Shown: piece by piece, positions 1 through 11,040 of the stretch
How the letters are laid out: every line of letters begins with the position of its first letter
Numbering within the stretch: position 1 is the stretch's first letter
Source: Vesta saturnalis
Lineage: Eukaryota; Arthropoda; Insecta; Coleoptera; Lampyridae
Assembly: GCA_036346205.1 (NCBI GenBank)
Contig: JARFJB010001980.1
Location: 863,100-927,099, forward strand
Direction of reading: 5' to 3'
Length of the DNA stretch: 64,000 nucleotides
Notes under the pieces: generated by a model
Told to the model about the DNA's origin: nothing
What the model saw: the letters and a program-made list of their open reading frames with translations, nothing else
Database searches by the model: none
Program-made: the position numbers and the translations under genes

Positions 1-654
1 TTCAAAATAATAAACAGGAACATGTTTTTCTTAAGTAGCTAAGATTTTGGTAGATAACTAGTTTTGTTTTGTCTTGAAGGCGCAGCCTACTACTAAATGA
101 ATTATCAAATAAGCCCGGATCAGTTGTTGCAGATTAGAAATTATTTTTCAAATTTTCTTAACAAACGCCGATTTTAGAAAACAAATTTAATAGACAATAT
201 TCCTTTATTTTAAAATGTATTATCAAAATAAAGCAGAAAAATTTTAATTTATTTTGCAAAAATAATTTTTTCTAAGCGTTGAATGTTGACGTTACTGCTG
301 AACCGACAGTTCTAGTGAAAAATTTTCATAATTGACGGAGATAAAGTGATTTCTCTACATTTTAAATTGAACTTTGAGAGCGTATAAATGTTTAGGGTAC
401 ATTTTGGGATAAAATTTGAAGAGGAAAAATGTCCTAATTTGGTCCTAGGAACTCACTGTTGATCTTTGTCGGTGATTTTCCGGGATACTCGTTAAATTAT
501 ATAAAGGTGGTAAATAGTGTATTATGTACAAGTACCGGAATATCAGAAAGTAATAAATCTTGACAGCGAATGTTTAGTGGTGTACTTATTGAAGACATAT
601 ACTGTAAGGTCTGTAAAATATATTGACTTTTCGATTTATTATGTTCGTATAAAA
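1..654. other. AT-rich non-coding flank
   Basis: No open reading frame, transposon end or repeat that I can recognise. The stretch ends at the TA target of the first mariner-like element. Confidence 0.5.
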
Positions 655-656
655 TA

Positions 657-1997
657 CTGGGTGTCCCAGTAGTTTCTGAGCCATTTTAACCGCAAATATT
701 TCCGAACTCAGAAGCTATAGGGAGGTACGGTCTTTACAGAACATTTTCTTTTTAAATATAGTTTTTTAAGTATGAAGTCGATTATTACAACTAAAAGAAA
801 TTTTCGGGAGGTACTTAGGAAGAATCCATCTTCTAAAAACAGCATAAAAAAGTGACAAGCTACATTTCTGCTAAACGGATCACTGGAAAAGGAAAAATAT
901 CAAGCACGTAATGCTGATATTTTTTTAAATAGACTTTTCGTATTCAAGAAACACTAGAAGAACATAATAATCTAATATCCCTCCCAAAATAACATGCATA
1001 GCTGGATTGTCAAAATCGAAATTCACATATGTATGAAGGTATTGAAGACAACCCCTTATATTCAGATACACCAAAAAATTTATGAAAAGGATTTTCAAAA
1101 AAGAGTTGTTTTTTTCGGAAACTTTACTGGATTTATATAGAGAGGATCCCTATGTTATTCTTATACTGTCCAATGAGGCTGCGTTTCACATAAACGACCG
1201 ATGTAGTAAACATTATTGCCGCATATGGGGATTTGCAAATCCAAGGGTAATTGAGGAATACGACAGAAATTCACCGAAGTTGAACGTTTGGTGTGGTGTG
1301 TCTACAGAAAAAACATACGGATCGTTCTTTTTCGAAGAACAGAAAATTACTGGCAATGTCTACACAGACATATTACAAATTTACTTATACACACAACTTG
1401 AACAAGGTGGCGTCATAAATTCATGTTATTTTCAACAGGATGGTGCGCCGCCACATTATCGACTTATGGCTAGAACTTCTTTAACAGAAACATTTAGAAA
1501 TAGATGGATTTAACGATTCCAGACTTTTTTATATGGGATTTTATTAAAGACAGATGCTGTGACCCTATGCCTGAGACTCTGGAACAACTGCGATGTAACA
1601 TTGTCCGAGTATTTCAAGAAATTACCTCAGAGATGCTAAGAGATCTTTTTCACTACTTTTTATTCAGGTTGCAAAAATGTATAGACCAAAATGGACAACA
1701 CTTGGAACATCTTGAAGATGTTTATTAAGTTATTAAGCGAATAACGTTTACTTTAATAAAATTGCGTTTTGATCTTTCAAGTTTGTCAACAAGTAATACA
1801 TTTTTGGAAAGGGGAAAAGTTAAGCTTTCCTATAGACTCAACATATACAGGGAGTTCCGTTAAAAAAATCAACAAGATTGATACTGAAAAAATTGTATGT
1901 AAAAAGAAAATGTTCTGTAAAAACCGCACCTCCCTATCGCTTCTGAGTTCGGAGATATTTGCGGTTAAAATGGGTCAGAAACTTCTGAGACACCCAG
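657..1997 (+). mobile_element. mariner-like DNA transposon with ~105-bp TIRs
   Basis: The left end (657 onward, beginning CTGGGTGTCC) is repeated in inverted orientation at the right end (about 1893-1997, ending GACACCCAG). The two arms match over roughly 105 bp with few differences. TA dinucleotides lie immediately outside both ends (655-656 and 1998-1999), the target duplication typical of the IS630-Tc1-mariner superfamily. The interior holds a broken transposase reading in plus orientation. Length (1.34 kb) is normal for a full-size mariner-like element, so the ends look complete while the gene is dead. Confidence 0.88.
1082..1728 (+). pseudogene. mariner-like transposase, C-terminal two thirds, frameshifted
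   Basis: The product would be a DDE transposase that cuts and pastes the surrounding TIR element in the nucleus. The 1082-1513 frame carries the catalytic-core signatures of the family: NEAAFH near residue 32 (first acidic region), NVWCGVS near residue 69 and FQQDGAPPHY near residue 118 (second catalytic Asp). Around 1505 the reading shifts frame. The 1504-1728 frame continues with IPDFFIWDFIKD, corresponding to the usual SPDLTPLDFFLWG block, then a C-terminal helix ending NGQHLEHL. The first catalytic position reads NEAAFH where relatives have DEAAFH. The N-terminal DNA-binding part (about 770-1080) can only be followed across several stops. This copy cannot be functional. Confidence 0.8.
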
Positions 1998-2223
1998 TAT
2001 TTAAAAAAATATACTTGTAATTGTAATTATGGCCTATTAATACATACAAAAAGATAAAGTGATTTAATATCTAAGTCTTTGTTTTGGCTGAAAACGGTTG
2101 TGAAAACGTCATATTCCGATTTTTCTCCAGCAAAACGTTTGAAACTTAGTTCGCCCTCTGGGAATGACAAAATTGTCATTCTAAGTACATAATGTCTAAA
2201 GTACGAAAACAGTACAAATAGAA

Positions 2224-3400
2224 AATGTGTTTTAATATGATGGGAGTGAGGAAGTCAACAGTACGCAGATTGTTAAAAGAACAGAATGAGGGTGTTTTAA
2301 AGCACCGGCTTGCACAACAGGAATGAAAAAAAAAACGTTTAAGTGACGAAGAAAAAGTTCATATTAGAAGAAAAATCCATTCCTTCTAGTTCAACAAAGA
2401 AATTCCTACCGTCAACAAAATAGTAGCTGTACTAAAAGAAGACGTTGATGGGCCACAATTGTCTCGGTCGACACTACACTGGACACTACAGGAACTCAAC
2501 TCTTCATGAGAAAAACTGAATCGAAAATCAATGCTAATTGATAATCTCCAAATTGTTTACAGGAGACGCAAGTACCATCGTGAAATAAAAAGTTTCTTGC
2601 CGAAGGACGGGAAATCTTTTATCTCGACGAGGCTTTGTTGAACGAAGAATATACTGTAAAAAATTTGACAAGATAAGTTTTACAAGTCGCCATCAAGCAG
2701 TCCAAGAGGGTTTGTCAACTGGAATAAATCCACCATCAGGCAAATGTTGACGACTAATTATAGCACAAATAGGTGGCGCTAGTGGATTGTTAAAATATGG
2801 TTTACTTGTGTTTGAGTCCAAGCACGCAGGGGATTATCACGGAGATATGAATACAGATGTTTTTGATGAATATTTTGAACAAATTATGGCAAGTATTCCA
2901 CGGGAAGCTGTAATTGTTCTGAAATTACCATTCTAGCCATGTCGAACGCTTACCAATAACTGCATGGAATAAAGGAGACATTACCAAATGGATACAATTT
3001 GAAGAAACTATGCTCAAGACGTTTTGGCTATAGCAACCATTTGTTAAGTATGTTATTCATGAACTCTGTGCTCCTAGCGGGATTACCGTGTATAGATAAC
3101 CGCCATATCACAGCGAACTCAACCCAATAGAGTTAGTTTGGTCTCAAATAAAAATTAAACTACGTCGTAATAGTACGACCTTTAAATTAAGTGAAGTGAG
3201 ACAGCTTTTAACGGAAGCTATAAACAATGTTAATGCAGAAAAGTGGAAAAAGTGTGTTGATCATGTATTTGAGAGGAACATCGTATGTGGCAACTTGAAG
3301 TGATAATGGTTGAAACTATAGAACCGGTTATAATATCCGTAGGACAAGATGACAGCTCTACCGATTCAGATGAGGACCACAAGACTGATTCTTAGTTACA
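2224..3400 (+). pseudogene. decayed DDE_3-type (IS630/mariner-related) transposase
   Basis: No long ORF survives, but translation in shifting plus frames recovers a recognisable order. A helix-turn-helix-like start reads GVRKSTVRRLLKEQ (about 2240). Next comes LSRSTLHWTLQELN (about 2460), then YRRRKYHREIKSFL with an eroded 'YLDE' catalytic block (about 2560-2640). The C-terminal block PYHCELNPIELVWSQIK (about 3100) is the hallmark of the DDE_3 endonuclease family in insect transposons. It is followed by the helix EKWKKCVDHV and an acidic tail rich in D and S. Multiple stops and frameshifts show an old relic. I could not find convincing TIRs. The C-terminal block and acidic tail resemble the fragment at 58599-58861 on the other strand. 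Confidence 0.65.
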
Positions 3401-3409
3401 TATCGCATT

Positions 3410-4160
3410 TGTTCCCAAAAACTACCTTTTTGACAATATTAAATGTAAAAAAATTAATGTAAATGAAATAGCCACACCTAAAATAAATATTTAATACTTT
3501 CACAACTTTCAATTTTTTGATAATTAATCTACGTTTATTATACACAGAAATCCCAAGCGCACGTCTATGAGTTGTCTGACCTTCAGGGTCAAGTAGAATT
3601 TTAAAGGGTCGTCTTTTGTTTTCCGTTTACTTGAATTGTATTTATTTAACACAATAATTTGCAAGCGGCACATTTACTGCAACTTCGTTTAAACTAGCCC
3701 GGTTTGCTACTGATTTTTATTTGCAACTTACATGCAAACGACGAACTATTTCACTAATAACATGATTTATAACTCTCTGATGTTTTGGGACGCATTTTAA
3801 TAAGCATTACCACCCGATTTGTGTAGTAGGCTTTTTATAATCCTATAGAGTATAACTGTGATGTATGAGTAATACGTAACTACGGCTGAGTAAGATTTTT
3901 ACGACCAGCGTTGTAGTGAAGGATCCTATAACGATAAATTAATTTATAAATGCATTTGAGGATTTAATGGTTTATTTCAATTCCCTCACAAACCGTTAGA
4001 GCTAAAATTTGAAACAAAATAAATAGAACTAGTAACGCCACTGATTTTATTAGTTATCTTGAAGTTAAATAAATTAACCCTACTTTATGCATCGTTAGCG
4101 ACCGTACCAAAGTTTATTTAATTAACAGGTGTTATGAAAATGTAAACTTTCACCGTTGTT
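3410..4160. other. AT-rich non-coding DNA
   Basis: I see nothing recognisable here apart from the 3' flank of the DDE_3 relic. Confidence 0.4.
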
Positions 4161-4161
4161 A

Positions 4162-4410
4162 TGTATAACTAATATACTCTACTATACGTTTCGATAACAA
4201 TTACAGTATCGTCCTCGGTAAATGGTAATATCTGTAAGAATTACTTGAGATGTTCTAACAAATTTATGAAACATGAAAAACATGAAATCGCAAAAGATAT
4301 GTAATTCGAAATTAATTGCTTGAGATGTAACATCTCTAATAATTCTAACAGATATCACCATTTACTGAAGACGATAATTGTAATTGTTATCGTAACGTAT
4401 AAAGTTATAT
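4162..4410. repeat. ~250-bp imperfect palindrome, MITE-like hairpin
   Basis: The left arm (about 4180-4255, with CGATAACAATTACAGT and CCTCGGTAAATGGT) is repeated inverted in the right arm (about 4330-4402, with ACCATTTACTGAAGACG and TAATTGTTATCG). The loop is about 75 bp. It could be a small hairpin transposon; no target duplication is clear. Confidence 0.55.
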
Positions 4411-5750
4411 ACAATATAAGTAGAGAAATACACCATTTAAGAAATGTGGAAACTAAGTAATTTAATTAACTGAAGCTATTTCTCTAAAATGATAATACAA
4501 TTAAACGTACCACAAGTTGAGAGTTAAGTTATTTCAAACTATTGAAATTTAAAATTTAAAAAAAAAATTGCAGTTTACAATAACGGACTATGCTTTATAA
4601 CAGTAAAGTATGTAACGTGCCAATTTTTGGCTATCACTACCTTAATGCAAGTTTTGAATTTGCGTTATTATTTGTAAATATTTTTACATTACTTGGGTAT
4701 ATCTCGGCATCTCTTTTTCTTTCAATAAGTAAATTTTGGTGGATATGTCTATATTTTCTCCTTAATGTACAATATTACGAATACACGTGTATTTATTTTT
4801 ATCGTCCATAATGGGAACTTACCCTCATCAATTTTGCTTTATGAGCAAGGCGAACCTGAGTCCATTTCCGTTCCATCTATCTTGCAGCGTGCATGTGTTT
4901 TAAGTTTTCTTCCCTGGGTATACATGCTGTTAATTACATTTTGGTATTAATTTATTACACGTAATACGGAAAACCCACCCTTATGTTGAGAAAATTTCGT
5001 ATCGTTGTAATTGAAGTTATGGGCTTTTATTTCATATGAAGAGGTAAGGAAATGGCGTGCGTGATGATGCAATTCTATCTGGAATGGAAATTGAATCCGA
5101 GTTACCTTTTATTTTTTTTCCATTAAACATGAAGACAGACTACTTTACGACTGATTTAGTAGCCAGATAATCTGTGCTGGTTACCCTGGTTCGTTCATAC
5201 ATTGCGTTTACCTTTATCTTATTGAGATTGGTTTATCTTACCTGATGTTTGTCGTATCGTCAAGAAATGAAGCTCACAACGCCAATTCAACGCAATATAA
5301 TGTGTTTTGAGTGTTTAACAAGTAAGTATGTATCTTTTTTAATGCAAATTACGTTTTATTAAGTAGAAAAGTTAGATGAATTTGTTTACGAATATTAGAA
5401 TAAAGCTAGTGTAATATTATTCCGAAAGTTTTAATACGGTTGTAATGAAAAACTGACTTCGTTTAATGTTTTGTAAGGTAAAACATTTGAGTGCATTACC
5501 TTACGGGTCTATATCGGTATACGACCGACAGAAATTCAAGAATTTTTATTTAGAGGTTCGTACCTGGGGGTGTTCTAAACACGATTAAATTAAAAATTTG
5601 CGGATGATTCATATTTGATACATAAAAATAGAAAATAAAATTGCTTTGAATCAAGCTATTTTGTAAACAATTATAATATGCGAAATCTCTTCTCCTCGCA
5701 TATGACAGTATACAGTGTTGCCAAACGTGACACAAAATAAAAAAAAATTA

Positions 5751-5777
5751 AATTACTGCCTTTCACAGGCAGTAATT
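5751..5777. other. Perfect hairpin, 10-bp stem
   Basis: AATTACTGCC, a 7-nt loop, then GGCAGTAATT. It lies inside the TIR element, about 100 bp before the 120-bp repeats. Function unknown. Confidence 0.6.
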
Positions 5778-5874
5778 TGACTTTATTGCCTGTTAAAAAC
5801 ACTTACCTAATATAACATTTTTTATTTATTTTGCTATGAAACAACAAGAAATATAATTTAAAACAAAAAACAGC

Positions 5875-6180
5875 CTAAAATCTAGTCTAACCTATCTGAC
5901 TCACCCCGACATCCTTTTCGCGACAGTTATCCCTTAGCGATTGCACATTCGCAACGAAATAAAAATGGAAATAAGAAAGGAATAAAAAAGAAAACTAAAA
6001 TCTATTCTAACCTATCTCACTTACTCCGACATCCTTTTTGCGACAGTTATTCCTTAGTGATTGCACATTCGCAACGAAATAAAAATGGAAATAACAAAGG
6101 AATAAAAAGGAAAACTAAAATCTACCCTAACCTATCTGACTCAGTCCGACATCCTTTTCGCGACAGTTATCCCTTAGCGG
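5875..6180 (+). repeat. 2.5 tandem copies of a 120-bp unit
   Basis: Units begin at 5875, 5995 and 6115 with CTAAAATCTA, a period of exactly 120 bp. Each carries CCGACATCCTTTT, GCGACAGTTATC and GCACATTCGCAACG. The third copy stops after about 66 bp. The copies differ by only a few substitutions, so the array is younger than the element's diverged TIRs or has been homogenised. Confidence 0.9.
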
Positions 6181-7151
6181 CCTTAGCTTTACAGTAATAT
6201 GCGTCTCTACATTCAATAACAAATAATTCATAAATTTTATGAGAGTACAAATAGATTTGATTAGAGGTGCATAAATTTAGTGGCTGAGAAAGTCGTAATA
6301 AGTAACGTCTAAAGCAGGTATCTTCGATGGCCGCAAAAGTCGTAGTAGGAAAGGTCTTATGTAAGGAAAATCGAAAGCCGGGAAAGTCCTTAGCCGGGAT
6401 TGTCTAGTGGCCGGGAAAGTCGCGATACGCTTCACAGTATAACTATATAAATTATCACAACAATAAATACAATTATTTCTTGTAATAAGTCAACAAATGT
6501 AACCAACTTATAAACTAATCAAACATATACCATTCACTTATTTGTGAAGTGAATATATAAAATCAAACAGTTTTACTGATAAATATAAAACACGCCGTTA
6601 ACTCTTCTTCCATTTGTTGCCACCGTTTGCAACAAGTATGAGCGAAATAGAATGTAACACGAAGCAGTAAGCCGTCACCGTTTCATCCGAAAAGCGCCGC
6701 TTGTGCAATCCTGTTGCGTAGTAAATCGTAAACCGATACACATAACCAAACAAAATGTAACCATAATAGCTTATGGATTCATAGCAACAGTTTTATTTTC
6801 GGTTTTTTTTCAAATTAATATGAATCATCCGCAAATTTTTTGATTAAATCGTATTTAGGACACTCTCATGTATGTACCCGTAAATAAAAAACCTTGAAAT
6901 TCTGTGGGCCGTATATCAATATCGAACCTAGAACATCTTTCATTTTGAAATAATTCTATGTAAAGATAGGTTATATGTTACGTATAGTTTTTATGTCAAC
7001 TAAGAATTAGTTTACTGTCGTAAAGCTTTGAGAAAGGGTACTGTTTTATTTGATTTTATGCTGAAATTAATGAGCAGATATTATTTATCTTATGTTATTA
7101 AATTTACAAATAAACACAGATGAATTGTTTATTAACCCATCAAGGACTGGC

Positions 7152-7167
7152 GTTGCCATATGGCAAC
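7152..7167. promoter_or_regulatory. Subterminal palindrome, piggyBac-1 5' end
   Basis: GTTGCCATATGGCAAC, perfectly self-complementary, starting 16 bp from the 5' end of the element. It is a candidate transposase-binding site (inference). Confidence 0.6.
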
Positions 7168-7500
7168 AGAAATTACATAGTTTTCTGTTGCTTAAAAATA
7201 AATGTTTTCAACTTTAATCCGACAGATGGCATAAACCTGCTCCAGTTTGTAACGTCATCTTTCAACATAACCTATCTTCATGGTCAGTTTGTCAGCGTTG
7301 TAGAAAATAAATGTAGTTTATGAGTGAGTGCACAAGGATTCAACAAAAATCTTGTGAAAGTTTAAAAATTAATAATTTGTAATATGATATAAACGTTGAT
7401 TTTAAAATTATAAGTTGGAAAATAAATGATTTAACTAATAACGTTGCAATTATAGAAGTATATAAAATAATTACTAAAATATAAGTTTTGCAAATTGGGT

Positions 7501-7516
7501 GTTGTCATATGGCAAC
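7501..7516. promoter_or_regulatory. Internal palindrome upstream of piggyBac-1 transposase
   Basis: GTTGTCATATGGCAAC, one mismatch from the terminal palindrome. It begins 365 bp from the 5' end and ends 83 bp before the transposase ATG. It could bind transposase for autoregulation or end synapsis (inference). Confidence 0.5.
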
Positions 7517-7599
7517 ACCAGTCTTATCGGGTGCCTACTTTTTAAGATAATTATCTTTGCTTATCTAGTGGTGGTCTGACTCTAGAAGAAGCTCTTCAT

Positions 7600-9300
7600 A
7601 TGGCAAATGACGAAGATTTAGACGTGGATCAAATTTATATTGAGCCCCTAGATCCGGGCACTGTAACGGACGAGGATTCCGACGGGGTAGATGAAGGTGA
7701 CCTTTATGATAATGATAATTTATCTAGCAAGCAATTGAACACTAATGTTCAACTACGTGTGAGAGGTCCACATAGTAGTAACACTAATAATTATAATGGC
7801 AATGTGGACGAAGGTATGGAAGAAGTGGAAAAGGTAGATTATTCCAACATTGAATGGGTCAAAGGTGATCTAGAAGAAGGTCTGCAAAATCAGTTTAGTT
7901 CAGATTACGAAAATCTTAAAATATTATCACGAACAGAAATGATCGAACTGTTTGTAGACAATGACGTGGTGGGTTTGTTGATACAAGAATCCAACAGGTA
8001 CTCGCAATTTAGAAATCTTCCAAACTCTGAAATTACTTTTGAAGAAATGAGATGTTTATTGCTATTTTAATTTTATCGGGATATTGCCAACTACCTGGAA
8101 AGAAAAGTTACTGGAATACTGATGGATATTTTGGTAACCAAATGGTAATTGAAGCAATGAGGAGGGTCCGTTTTCTAACAATTTGGCGATGCCTTCACTG
8201 CGCAGATAATAACCTGTTGGATACAAATGATAAATATTATAAATTGCAACCCTTGAGTGATTTATTACGCCAGAAAAAGACTTAAATTACGACGAGTCTA
8301 TGATGAAATAATTTGGAAAGCACTCATGGAAACAATTTATTCGGGGAAAACCGATAAGGTTTGTATACAAAGTATGGAGCCTAAATACCAAATGTGGATA
8401 CCTCGCTAATTTTTCATTTTATCAAGGTAAAGACACACATGTCAAAGGAGAATATGAAGTTGTATTTGGAAAATGTACCGCTCCGTTATTGATGCTATTG
8501 GATGAGTTGCCAGAGAAAAAGAAAGATCTGCGGTACAACATATTTACAGACAATTTATTTACTAGTTTTCACTTGTTGAGTCATTTGAAAAAAAGAGGAT
8601 ACTCAACTGGAACCATTCGTGATATTCAAGTTCCGAATAACTGTCCCGTAATGTCAAACAAAAATTGGCAAGGAGACAACGCGGTGACTTTGACTATTCT
8701 TTAGATAAAACCAACGACATTTTATTAACGAAATGGACGGATAACAACGTGGTTTCGATAACTTTTGCACGATTTGGAATTGCTCCTCTCGGAACTGTGA
8801 AACGATATTCAACAAAGAAAAAGCAGTTGTTCAAGTTGCAAAACCCAATATGATCTCTAGATACAACGCATCCATGGGAGGTACTGATCTAATGGACCAG
8901 AATATTGCCTGATGGCGAATAAGTTTGCGTGGAAAGAAATGGTAGTGGTGCTTTTTCACGTGGTTGATAGACGCGTCGATCCAAAATGCGTGTGTATTAT
9001 ATAAAAAGGCGGGCAACAAACTAACCCAATTAAAGTTCCGTCGAGAGATAGTTAAAGTGTACTTGACCAAATATAAAAATCCGCCTCGAGGTAGTGGTAG
9101 GCCGTCTACCAGTAAATCCAGCAGATCTTTTAGCCGGGCTTCCGATGATGTGCGATACGACAATATTGGCCACATGATTACACCAAAAGAAAAAAAAATT
9201 AGAAGTAATGGTGAAAACTGAAAATCAATTATGCGTACAAAATGCATTAAATGTAATGTAGGAGTGTGTTTGCCATGTAATGTTAGGTATCATACACAGT
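7600..9300 (+). pseudogene. piggyBac transposase, broken by frameshifts and stops
   Basis: The product would be a piggyBac DDD transposase. The start at 7600 opens the acidic N-terminal region (many D and E up to about residue 80). The frame moves at about 8060 (SGYCQLPGKKSYWNTDGYFG continues in another frame), again near 8285, 8410, 8690 and 8850. In order I can follow YDESM (first catalytic Asp, about 8290), YNIFTDNLFTS (second, about 8540) and NASMGGTDLMDQN (third, about 8870). The Cys-rich C-terminus CIKCNVGVCLPCNVRYHT follows at about 9245-9300. All three catalytic aspartates are still encoded, so damage is mainly small indels; the stop after LMDQNIA adds to it. There is no host gene in the element. 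Confidence 0.88.
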
Positions 9301-9360
9301 TATAGCTATAATTTTATGATTAAAAAATTTTTACAAGGAACTATAGCGTGAAACACGCGC

Positions 9361-9376
9361 GTTGCCATATGGCAAC
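9361..9376. promoter_or_regulatory. Subterminal palindrome, piggyBac-1 3' end
   Basis: GTTGCCATATGGCAAC, identical to the 5' copy and ending 133 bp before the 3' end of the element. Confidence 0.6.
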
Positions 9377-10340
9377 ACCATTTTTCTTTAAAAGTAGCAA
9401 CATATTTAGTGAAATAATGTCATAAATCTGTTAATATTGAACTAATAATGCAAGAAAACGTGTTAAAATTAATATTAAAAAAAAAGAAATTAATTCGGTC
9501 CTTAATGGGTTAAGGTTACATGTGGCGTTAAAGTACAACTTTTTCAATGTTTGTTGTATTTTAGTCATTTAACCTATAAACAATTGAGTACCGCCTGACT
9601 GATATGCTCACTGAGCATAGCTATGGAAGTATCTCAGCCTCCCTACGACCTGATAAACCAAAAAGCTCTCAATCTACAGTAAGCTTCAAGTAATGCACCT
9701 TGCGGAGCTAGATCGTGGTGCAAATTTACCTTTATTTAAGCGACAATTTCTGTTTGTCTCCAAGTTGCCTTCCGGGGGAATTGTCATTCGATTTTTTTTT
9801 ATTTGTTATAAGTAAATGGTTTAAATGTTAAGAGTTATAAGTACAATTAACGTTTCAGGATGTACTACAAAGGGGATGTCAAGAACGATATAAACATAAA
9901 AATGTGAAACAATGTAACTAATTTATAAAAATATTGACTGTGTAAGGCGTAAACAATGTGTAAATCTTCATAAATGCAGCGACTTTAGGAAAATCTTCAA
10001 ATTTCCATCATTTTGAGGTAGCTATTCTCTAATTTTGTGTGTTCGACTGCGTGTAGTAGGCCCTTTATATGAATTTTGATTATTATCTTGAGTATTCACA
10101 GGAATTTCAGATGTTTTAGGTGATAATGCTGATGCTGAAGTAATTTTGTGATCAAGGTTTCCCAATTGATAGGTATTCTTATACTGTCATCACGTTTGTT
10201 CAAAGCATGTGATGTCCTTTAATTTCGATAGCTTTCTAATAATTCTACCTCGTAAACTGTAATTTGGCGCTAGTAATGGAATTTTGTTTGTATCTATTGT
10301 TATAGGCTAAATACTTACTGCCGTAAAGGCAATTTGTGCC

Positions 10341-11040
10341 ACGGCATAACTAGTGATGTGGGCGGGGTTCTTACGCAACGTTGTAAAAGGGCACTCGTCA
10401 CAACTCCAGTAACGCCAAATTCAGGTAAAAATTATCAAAAAGGCGCCACCTGTTAAACACATTTGTACCGGGAAAAACGCCATGAACAGATCTTGAATTG
10501 GTCTAACAAAACCCAAAACGTTCACTCAAAAATAAAGTACTCTACTACTAAAAATTCTGCTCCAAAAATATTTACGCTAAGTTCACCTAAACTACAACAA
10601 AATTCTAAGGTTCATATAAAAGCCAAAACGCGATAATAAAACCCAAAACTCATTAAACATTTCAATAAATTCAGTGCTAAAATTATTGCCTCAAACACCC
10701 AAAATGAACTGCTCAAAACGGTAATCAATTATACAATCTCAAACGAGAAATACGCCAAATAAAATTAAACAGACACGATAAAACCCTAAAATGTAATAAA
10801 CGCCAAAATCAGGATGCAATACCTAAATTCGAACACAGCTTCGCCATAACAAATAACAAACTGCTTACCTGTCTGACATCATCAGTCCAATCAAAGAGGT
10901 TAACAATCAGTGTGTTGATTCCTATAGAGTAACATCAAAATGTTGCGACTACTCGCAAAGCCCTCGTATGCACCAAACAAAACAAACAGCTCTCCGGTCA
11001 ACGGCCGACTCACAACACGATTAAGTTACTGTACATTCTA
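10341..11040 (+). repeat. Unknown ~700-bp dispersed repeat, copy 1
   Basis: It aligns along its whole length with 28424-29090. Shared landmarks are GGGGTTCTTAC, AAAGGGCACTCGTCACAAC, a GGTGCCACCTGTTA-like block, TATTTACGC.AAGTTCACC and AACAAATAACAAA.TGCTTACC. Many short CGCCAAA/CAAAA tracts occur. No coding potential. The left edge of the second copy looks like the 5' half of a tRNA, so a SINE-like origin is possible but not established. Confidence 0.6.

Larger units (their letters stand above)
5505..6928. mobile_element. Non-autonomous TIR element with internal 120-bp minisatellite
   Basis: About 110 bp at 5505-5615 is repeated inverted at about 6815-6928, roughly 75-80% identical by eye. 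A shared core is TTTGCGGATGATTCATAT on the left, with its inverse on the right. The interior has no transposase; it contains a perfect 10-bp-stem hairpin, 2.5 copies of a 120-bp repeat, and short degenerate GCCGGGAAAGTC-like motifs at 6290-6425. Superfamily is not determined because no clean target duplication can be read. Confidence 0.65.
7136..9509 (+). mobile_element. piggyBac-1, full-length element with TTAA duplication
   Basis: TTAA flanks the element at 7132-7135 and 9510-9513. The left terminus begins CCCATCAAGGAC and the right ends GTCCTTAATGGG, an inverted pair with the CCC/GGG ends expected of piggyBac. The length of 2,374 bp is normal. A 16-bp palindrome occurs near each end and once upstream of the transposase start. 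The coding region is intact in order but not in frame. The element sits inside the dispersed repeat of 4611-10030. Confidence 0.93.
4611..10030 (+). repeat. Old dispersed repeat, copy 1 (interrupted)
   Basis: Three blocks (about 4611-5504, 6929-7135 and 9510-10030) align in order with one uninterrupted block at 45051-46520. Shared landmarks are GTAACGTGCCAATTT at the start, CATTTGAGT before the first insertion, a TTTGTTGTATTTTA block, and a GAGCTAGA/CGTGGTGCAA block near the end. The blocks are separated here by a TIR element (5505-6928) and piggyBac-1 (7136-9509). No coding sequence is visible in the repeat. It could be an ancient non-autonomous transposon or a segmental duplication. Confidence 0.6.
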
